Source: an uncultured Clostridia bacterium
GTDB lineage: Bacteria; Bacillota; Clostridia; Oscillospirales; UBA644
Assembly: GCA_944386295.1 (NCBI GenBank)
Contig: CALXAO010000096.1
Location: 1-34,405 of the forward strand
Reading direction: 5' to 3'
DNA length: 34,405 nt
Positions 30,182 to 34,405 of this stretch are shown piece after piece. The notes beneath the pieces are model-generated. The model ran no database searches. It was not told the DNA's origin and was given only the letters and a program-made list of their open reading frames with translations. Every line of letters begins with the position of its first letter. Within the stretch, counting starts at the first letter, position 1. A program made the position numbers and the translations under genes.

Positions 30182-31537
30182 TTATTTGTCGTTAAGACGC
30201 TGGGCAATGACCTCTGCCATTTCCTGCGCTGCTCGGTCTGCCGTTGTGGGATCGGCGTGTTCGGACATGACTCGCATAAGAGGTTCTGTGCCCGAAGCGC
30301 GGACAACCAACCGTCCTTTGTCTCCCAGGTTATTGCGGATTCGGTCCATGGCTTCTTTAATTACGGGATCGGTGTAAAAAGCCAGCTTTCCGGCAGGGGA
30401 AACTTCTAAATTAATTAGAGTTTGGGGATAATGGGTCATGCAGGTTCGTAGGTCGGACAGCTTTGCGCCGGTGCGTCGCATCTGACAAAGAAGCTGAATC
30501 GCGGTCAACTGGCCGTCACCGGTGGTTGCAAAATCGCGAAAAATAATGTGACCTGACTGCTCTCCGCCGAAACTGAGTTCTTCCAGTAGCATCTGTTCCA
30601 GCACAAACCGGTCGCCGACTTTTGTGGAGACAAACCCAATGCCATTTTCTTCACAAAATTTCTGAAAGCCAAAGTTGCTCATAACAGTGCCCACAAGCGT
30701 ATTTTTTGCCAATTTTCCCCGCTGCATCATATCCAGGGCGCAGATAGCCATAATTACGTCTCCATCTACAAGCGCGCCCTTTTCGTCCACACAGTAGCAT
30801 CGGTCAGCGTCTCCGTCAAAGGCGATTCCTGCATCCAGATCATGAGTTCGCATGTATTCCTGTAGCGCTTCCGGGTGGGTAGAGCCGCATTCCCGGTTAA
30901 TATTTTTTCCGTCGGGGTGGTCAAACAGCAGATGGCATTCGGCGCCCAGCTCATGAAAAAGCCGTTTGGCTGTTCGGGAGGCTGATCCGTTGGCGCAGTC
31001 TACTGCTATCCGCAGGCCTTCCAGGGAATAGGGAACTGTGCTTTTAAGATGCTCAATGTAATCCTTTGGGGCGGTATCCCGGTAAACTGCGTTGCCGATC
31101 TGTGCTCCTGCGGCCAGTTCCGGTAGTTGAACACTGTCTAGTACAATGCGTTCAATTTCTTCCTCTAGGGCATCCGGAAGTTTGTAGCCGTCGCCGCTGA
31201 AAATTTTAAGCCCGTTGTAGGCAAAGGGGTTGTGGGAGGCGGAAATCATTACGCCCGCTTCCGCTTTGTACTTTCCTACCAGAAAGGCTACTGCTGGGGT
31301 GGGAATTACGCCCAAGTCAATGACATCGGCTCCTACCGAACAAAGTCCGGCTGTCACTGCCGCCGAAAGCATTTTGGAAGAAATCCGTGTGTCGGTTCCC
31401 ACTACGATCCGGGGTCGGCGCCGGTCGGCGTCGGACAGAACCGTCGCTGCTGCCCGTCCAATCTGTAGGGCTAGTTCACAGGTTAAGGTTTCGTTGGCAA
31501 TGCCCCGTACGCCGTCGGTTCCGAAAAGTCTTCCCAT
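30182..31537 (-). CDS. glmM: Phosphoglucosamine mutase
   Basis: GlmM interconverts glucosamine 6-phosphate and glucosamine 1-phosphate, the step after GlmS. The 451-residue protein has normal length. It starts GRLFGTDGVRGIAN; the phosphoserine loop is GVMISASHNPFAYNG near residue 100; the metal loop is DGDADRC near 240; and the C-terminal phosphate-binding loop is RASGTEPLMRV near 425. The ATG has AAGGAG 9 nt upstream, 6 bp after the GlmU-C-like gene. The TAA lies 2 nt before the glmS ribozyme cleavage site, so ribozyme action would trim the glmM message exactly at its end and separate it from glmS. Confidence 0.97.
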   Translation of the reverse strand: MGRLFGTDGVRGIANETLTCELALQIGRAAATVLSDADRRRPRIVVGTDTRISSKMLSAAVTAGLCSVGADVIDLGVIPTPAVAFLVGKYKAEAGVMISASHNPFAYNGLKIFSGDGYKLPDALEEEIERIVLDSVQLPELAAGAQIGNAVYRDTAPKDYIEHLKSTVPYSLEGLRIAVDCANGSASRTAKRLFHELGAECHLLFDHPDGKNINRECGSTHPEALQEYMRTHDLDAGIAFDGDADRCYCVDEKGALVDGDVIMAICALDMMQRGKLAKNTLVGTVMSNFGFQKFCEENGIGFVSTKVGDRFVLEQMLLEELSFGGEQSGHIIFRDFATTGDGQLTAIQLLCQMRRTGAKLSDLRTCMTHYPQTLINLEVSPAGKLAFYTDPVIKEAMDRIRNNLGDKGRLVVRASGTEPLMRVMSEHADPTTADRAAQEMAEVIAQRLNDK

Positions 31538-31543
31538 AAAAAA

Positions 31544-32212
31544 TCACTCCTTAATTACAATGTGTTCTGCGTCTTTGTAAATGCTGTTTTCAGGAATATA
31601 TCCCCGCACGCAGGAGAGGGGATAGACTGTAGTGTTTTGGCCCAGAATTGTGCCGGGACAAAGAACGCTGTTGCAGCCAACCTCGGTTCCATCACCCAAA
31701 AATGCGCCTGCTTTTATTCTGCCAAGGTTCAATTTTGTAGAGCCAAGAGAGACTGTGACCTGAGACCTATCGCTTTTTACGTTGGACGTAACCGCTCCGG
31801 CTCCCAAATGGGACCGATATCCCAGGATAGAGTCCCCCACATAGTTGAAATGGGGTACCTGCACCTGGTCAAAAAGCAAGGCGTTTTTGACTTCGGTTGA
31901 ATTTCCTACCACACAGTTCCGGCCTACTAACACCTTTCCCCGCAGATAAGCGCCTGGCCGCAGCTGGGCACCTCGGTCGATAATGCAGGGGCCTTCAATT
32001 ACTGCGGCAGGTGCAATGCTGGCGTCCCGGGCAATCCATTGACCGGGGGCTGGGTGAGAGAATTCCTCTTTGGAGAGGGTCGGTCCGGTTTGCAAAATCC
32101 ACGTCTCAATCTTATCCAGTATCTGCCAGGGGTATTCCTCTGGGACAAACAGTTCCTCTGCTCGGGTGTGGCCCGGGGCAAACAAAGTCCGATTGATTAA
32201 TTTTAGTTCCAT
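31544..32212 (-). CDS. Left-handed beta-helix acyltransferase resembling the GlmU C-terminal domain
   Basis: A 222-residue hexapeptide-repeat protein. A ~65-residue N-terminal helical region is followed by beta-helix coils (ASIAPAAVIEGPCIIDRGA, PGAYLRGKVLVGRNCVVGN). Then STEVKNALLF and VPHFNYVGDSILGYRSHLGAG correspond to the acetyltransferase domain of GlmU, with the catalytic His in PHFNYVGD. There is no uridylyltransferase domain. In an operon with glmM and glmS it probably acetylates glucosamine 1-phosphate or a related nucleotide sugar; a separate uridylyltransferase would then be needed. I choose ATG 32212 because AGGAGG (32226-32221) lies 8 nt upstream; the in-frame GTG at 32221 is inside that site. 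Fold certain, substrate inferred. Confidence 0.85.
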   Translation of the reverse strand: MELKLINRTLFAPGHTRAEELFVPEEYPWQILDKIETWILQTGPTLSKEEFSHPAPGQWIARDASIAPAAVIEGPCIIDRGAQLRPGAYLRGKVLVGRNCVVGNSTEVKNALLFDQVQVPHFNYVGDSILGYRSHLGAGAVTSNVKSDRSQVTVSLGSTKLNLGRIKAGAFLGDGTEVGCNSVLCPGTILGQNTTVYPLSCVRGYIPENSIYKDAEHIVIKE

Positions 32213-32235
32213 AATTTTCACCTCCTTTCAGGTGT

Positions 32236-32269
32236 TTCTATTTCTGCGTTTTCCTCAGCAAAAATAGAA
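32236..32269 (-). other. Hairpin at the 5' end of the glm operon message
   Basis: A 12-bp stem (TTCTATTTTTGC with GCAGAAATAGAA, one wobble) begins within a few bases of the predicted transcription start and ends about 10 nt before the AGGAGG. It could stabilise the 5' end of the message or modulate initiation. No T-tract follows. Confidence 0.5.
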
Positions 32270-32273
32270 CTTT

Positions 32274-32302
32274 ATTATAACACATTTTTTCCCGTTTTGC
32301 AA
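32274..32302 (-). promoter_or_regulatory. Promoter of the glm operon
   Basis: On the minus strand: TTGCAA (32302-32297), a 17-bp spacer and TATAAT (32279-32274) preceded by TGT (extended -10). It should drive the GlmU-C-like gene, glmM and glmS. Confidence 0.85.
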
Positions 32303-32365
32303 TACCTGGCGGTGAAGTGTGAATTTTTTGCGAAACATTGAAATTTCGGCAAAATTCATCTTTTT

Positions 32366-32399
32366 TTGACACAAAAAAGTTCCAAATGTGTCGTATACT
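32366..32399 (+). promoter_or_regulatory. Probable promoter region with inverted repeat, lipoprotein operon
   Basis: TTGACA (32366-32371) and TATACT (32394-32399) are good boxes but 22 bp apart, too far for simple sigma-A use. Between them lies the inverted repeat GACACA/TGTGTC (32368-32373, 32387-32392), which overlaps the -35. An activator or DNA-twisting regulator could be required. Confidence 0.45.
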
Positions 32400-32446
32400 A
32401 AAATTGAATCTTTTGAGATTACAGCAAACGCAAGGAGACGTTCTGC

Positions 32447-32848
32447 ATGATAAAGAAAATCCTTTTATTGGCCTTTTCTTTTTTTATTTTATGCAGTTTT
32501 TGTTCCTGCGGTTCCCAAAACCGTCTGGATGCACTGCAAAAGGCCTTTGACAAGGCTGGGTACGAAACCGAGGCTCCCGCACTGCTGGAAGAGGGTATCT
32601 GGTATCTTCGCGTGGTTGTCACCCTGGACGTAGCAGATCAGGTTACCTCTCCCGATGACATTGTATATTACGAAGCTTATATAATGTATTACGAAGATTC
32701 TGCGGCGGCGGAGACGGCCTACCAGAATATGTCTTCCTCTGGAATTGGCGGCGAGGCAGTGCGGAAGGGAAATTATATTTTATCCTATATCTCTGTGGAT
32801 CCCTTTGCCGATGGCTACCGACAGATTTTTTCCCAGGTGCTGGATTGA
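32447..32848 (+). CDS. Small putative lipoprotein, unknown function
   Basis: A 133-residue protein I do not recognise. Residues 1-20 form a signal peptide (MIKKILLLAFSFFILCSFCS), and FCSC followed by GSQNR suggests a lipobox with Cys21 as the lipid-modified residue, though Phe at -3 is atypical. The mature part looks like a small alpha/beta fold: LQKAFDKAGYETEAPALLEE, then DDIVYYEAYIMYYEDSAAAETAYQNM and GNYILSYISVD. The ATG has AAGGAG 9 nt upstream. Its TGA overlaps the next ATG by one base, coupling it to an AraC regulator. It may be a surface sensor or binding protein feeding that regulator; this is speculation. Confidence 0.8.
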   Translation: MIKKILLLAFSFFILCSFCSCGSQNRLDALQKAFDKAGYETEAPALLEEGIWYLRVVVTLDVADQVTSPDDIVYYEAYIMYYEDSAAAETAYQNMSSSGIGGEAVRKGNYILSYISVDPFADGYRQIFSQVLD

Positions 32849-33672
32849 TGGAAAATAACGGACGGGATTGTTACCGGAATCTCCGGTCTCAAACTGGGTC
32901 CCTGACCCTTTATTACAGTGGTCGGGAGCGGTGCCTTCCCAATCACTTTTTTGGTCCGGCGGTCCGGTCCCAGTATCTGTTTCACTATGTGCTTTCGGGT
33001 AAAGGCACCTTTCAGACCCCGGAAAAAAATTATTCGGTTCAAGAGGGACAGGGATTTCTGATCTGCCCTGGGCAGCTGACTTTTTACAAAGCCGACTGCT
33101 CTGACCCCTGGGATTATTGTTGGTTTGGCTTTGATGGTACCGATGCTGAGCAGATTCTTTTTGACTGCGGGCTGTCGGCCCGAACTCCGATTTTTACCGA
33201 TCAAACCGGAAAACTGAAGGATTCGGTGCTGGAGCTTTTAGCACTGTTTGTCTCGGCGCCTCAGGAGAAATATGCCGTATTGGCGGAATTTTATCGTATT
33301 TTTTCTCTGATGGCCCTGCCTGACCGAAACCGGAAGCAGGGAGAACAGGATTATGTGGCCCAGGCGGTGGATTATATTCGACATAATTATTCATATCCAC
33401 TTCGGGTAGAGGATTTGGCGGCGCGGACCGGGCTAGACCGGACCTACCTTTACAAGCTGTTTATTAAGCATACTGGCCAGTCTCCCCAGCAGTATCTCAT
33501 TGGTCAGCGACTGACCGCTGCCGCACGCCTGCTTCAAGATACTAAATTGACCTCGGCGGAAATCGCCTGTTCTTGCGGTTTTAGGGATGCCCCATCCTTT
33601 TGCCGTAGCTTCCGCAAACACTATGGGAAAAGCCCCACAGAATACCGCAAGGACGCGTTGCGTATCTGTTGA
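32848..33672 (+). CDS. AraC family transcriptional regulator
   Basis: A 274-residue AraC regulator. The N-terminal cupin domain has QYLFHYVLSGKGTFQTPEKN and QEGQGFLICPGQLTFYKAD, the AraC arabinose-binding-domain type. The C-terminal domain carries two helix-turn-helix units (RVEDLAARTGLDRTYLYKLF and GFRDAPSFCRSFRKHYGKSP). ATG 32848 overlaps the lipoprotein stop (TGATG); an in-frame TTG at 32845 is the alternative. It precedes a lamin-tail-domain surface protein by 45 bp and may regulate this operon or a distant sugar locus. Ligand unknown. Confidence 0.9.
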   Translation: MENNGRDCYRNLRSQTGSLTLYYSGRERCLPNHFFGPAVRSQYLFHYVLSGKGTFQTPEKNYSVQEGQGFLICPGQLTFYKADCSDPWDYCWFGFDGTDAEQILFDCGLSARTPIFTDQTGKLKDSVLELLALFVSAPQEKYAVLAEFYRIFSLMALPDRNRKQGEQDYVAQAVDYIRHNYSYPLRVEDLAARTGLDRTYLYKLFIKHTGQSPQQYLIGQRLTAAARLLQDTKLTSAEIACSCGFRDAPSFCRSFRKHYGKSPTEYRKDALRIC

Positions 33673-33717
33673 GCCGAAGAATAAACTACACAACAACATC
33701 ATCAAAGGAGAATTGCC

Positions 33718-34405
33718 ATGCCTCGCGTTTCCCCATCCCGCCCAAAAAAAACATTCCGCCGCCTGCCTTTTTTACTGTTGGGGCTGGGGCTTCTTCTTGC
33801 TGCCGGTGCAGTTCTGCTGGCGGTGTATTTGCTTCACCCTCCCCAGGTTCCTCCTGTGCCTGGTCCGGATACTGGATCGGTAGATTCTACGACCTTGCTC
33901 CCGAGCGATACTTCCGATCCCCTGTTTGGCGATTTGTTGCTCAGCGAAGTATCACCAGCGAACCGAACCTGGATTCCTGATGGGGACGGAGAATACAATG
34001 ACTGGATTGAATTATACAACGCTTCCTCTCGAACGTTAGATTTGAAGGGTGTTACCCTTTCGGACAGTAGTCGGACCTGGAGTTTGCCGTCTCTCTCCCT
34101 AGGTGTGGGGCAATATCTTATCGTTTATGCGTCCGGTAAGGATCGGGCAGGGACAGAACTGCATACTTCCTTCCGTTTAGGGCAGTATACTGACCGGGTG
34201 ATCCTATCCCATAACGGTGCGGTTATCGATCAAATTCTATGGACTGAGCCTATGTCAGACAATACTTCTCTTGCCCGGTCGGGCGACCAATGGGAGTCCC
34301 GGCGGCAAGCTACTCCCGGTTATCCCAATACTTCGGAGGGTGAGCGTGCTTTTTTGGAGTCGGCCGAATCGGCTGGTAAACTGCAAATCTGGGAAATGAT
34401 GACCT
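33718..34405 (+). CDS. Membrane-anchored lamin-tail-domain (LTD) protein, 3' end outside window
   Basis: An open frame from ATG 33718 (AAAGGAG 7 nt upstream) to the window edge, 229 residues with no stop. Residues ~17-40 are a membrane helix after a basic N-terminus (RPKKTFRR), so the rest faces outward. A short Pro/Thr/Ser linker (~41-66) precedes a lamin-tail domain at ~70-180: LLLSEVSPANRTWIPDGDGE, YNDWIELYNASSRTLDLKGV and VGQYLIVYASGKDR are typical of LTD. In Firmicutes this domain often sits before a CotH kinase domain or a nuclease, so the missing part could be one of these; nothing in view decides it. It follows an AraC regulator by 45 bp. Confidence 0.85.
   Translation, partial: MPRVSPSRPKKTFRRLPFLLLGLGLLLAAGAVLLAVYLLHPPQVPPVPGPDTGSVDSTTLLPSDTSDPLFGDLLLSEVSPANRTWIPDGDGEYNDWIELYNASSRTLDLKGVTLSDSSRTWSLPSLSLGVGQYLIVYASGKDRAGTELHTSFRLGQYTDRVILSHNGAVIDQILWTEPMSDNTSLARSGDQWESRRQATPGYPNTSEGERAFLESAESAGKLQIWEMMT

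Noticed and set aside
29914-30306. A 130-codon minus-strand open frame across the glmS leader
   Set aside because: It covers the ribozyme and terminator and overlaps glmM in another frame; the RNA explanation is far stronger.

Overview
This is a gene-dense stretch of chromosome from a low-to-mid GC Firmicute, most likely an anaerobic member of the class Clostridia (Oscillospiraceae/Ruminococcaceae-like). The assignment rests on a glmS self-cleaving ribozyme, a PPi-type phosphofructokinase, a small protein related to the anaerobic ribonucleotide reductase NrdD, dockerin and cohesin-like domains, a candidate clostridial queuine-salvage pair, many GTG/TTG starts, and sigma-A promoters with 17-bp spacers and frequent TGn extended -10 elements. 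No rRNA, tRNA, CRISPR array, insertion sequence or phage gene was seen.

Layout. (1) 1-5325: a carbohydrate locus with three Gfo/Idh/MocA-fold proteins and two AraC regulators; one regulator is divergent from, and probably controls, the third oxidoreductase. (2) 5291-6103: a YihY/BrkB membrane protein. (3) 6297-9410: three secreted proteins, namely a dockerin-bearing cysteine-peptidase-like protein, a cohesin-like/dockerin adaptor and a membrane-anchored cohesin-like protein. They look like a minimal cell-surface scaffold. (4) 9676-13685: a divergent EF-G-like GTPase, then phosphofructokinase and an MntP-type exporter. (5) 13824-18740: a MarR regulator, the two halves of a heterodimeric ABC exporter and a GNAT acetyltransferase, all overlapping by 1-4 nt; a strong palindrome covers the MarR start site. 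(6) 18896-22686: an unknown membrane-anchored extracellular protein, a sugar O-acetyltransferase and a MATE exporter.

(7) 22687-27721 is read on the minus strand and is partly decaying. A Crp/Fnr-type regulator, a LURP-one-like protein, a broken DMT/EamA permease, a YbaK deacylase, a YhhQ/VUT queuosine-precursor transporter and a radical SAM protein (candidate queuine lyase QueL) form one overlapping operon, followed by a badly broken glutamate dehydrogenase. (8) 27824-28087: a stand-alone NrdD-tail-like protein with a glycyl-radical-type motif. (9) 28125-32302, minus strand: an amino-sugar operon of a GlmU-C-like acyltransferase, glmM, a glmS ribozyme and glmS. The ribozyme cleaves 2 nt after the glmM stop and is followed by a terminator-like hairpin with a competing alternative fold before glmS. 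(10) 32447-34405: a small lipoprotein, an AraC regulator and the start of a membrane-anchored lamin-tail-domain protein that runs off the window.

The most notable items are the cohesin/dockerin triplet, the ribozyme-plus-attenuator arrangement of the glm operon, the queuine-salvage pair, and the stand-alone NrdD-tail protein next to a Crp-family regulator with a 5-4-5 inverted repeat between them. All functions were inferred by reading motifs and recalling families; no database search was possible.
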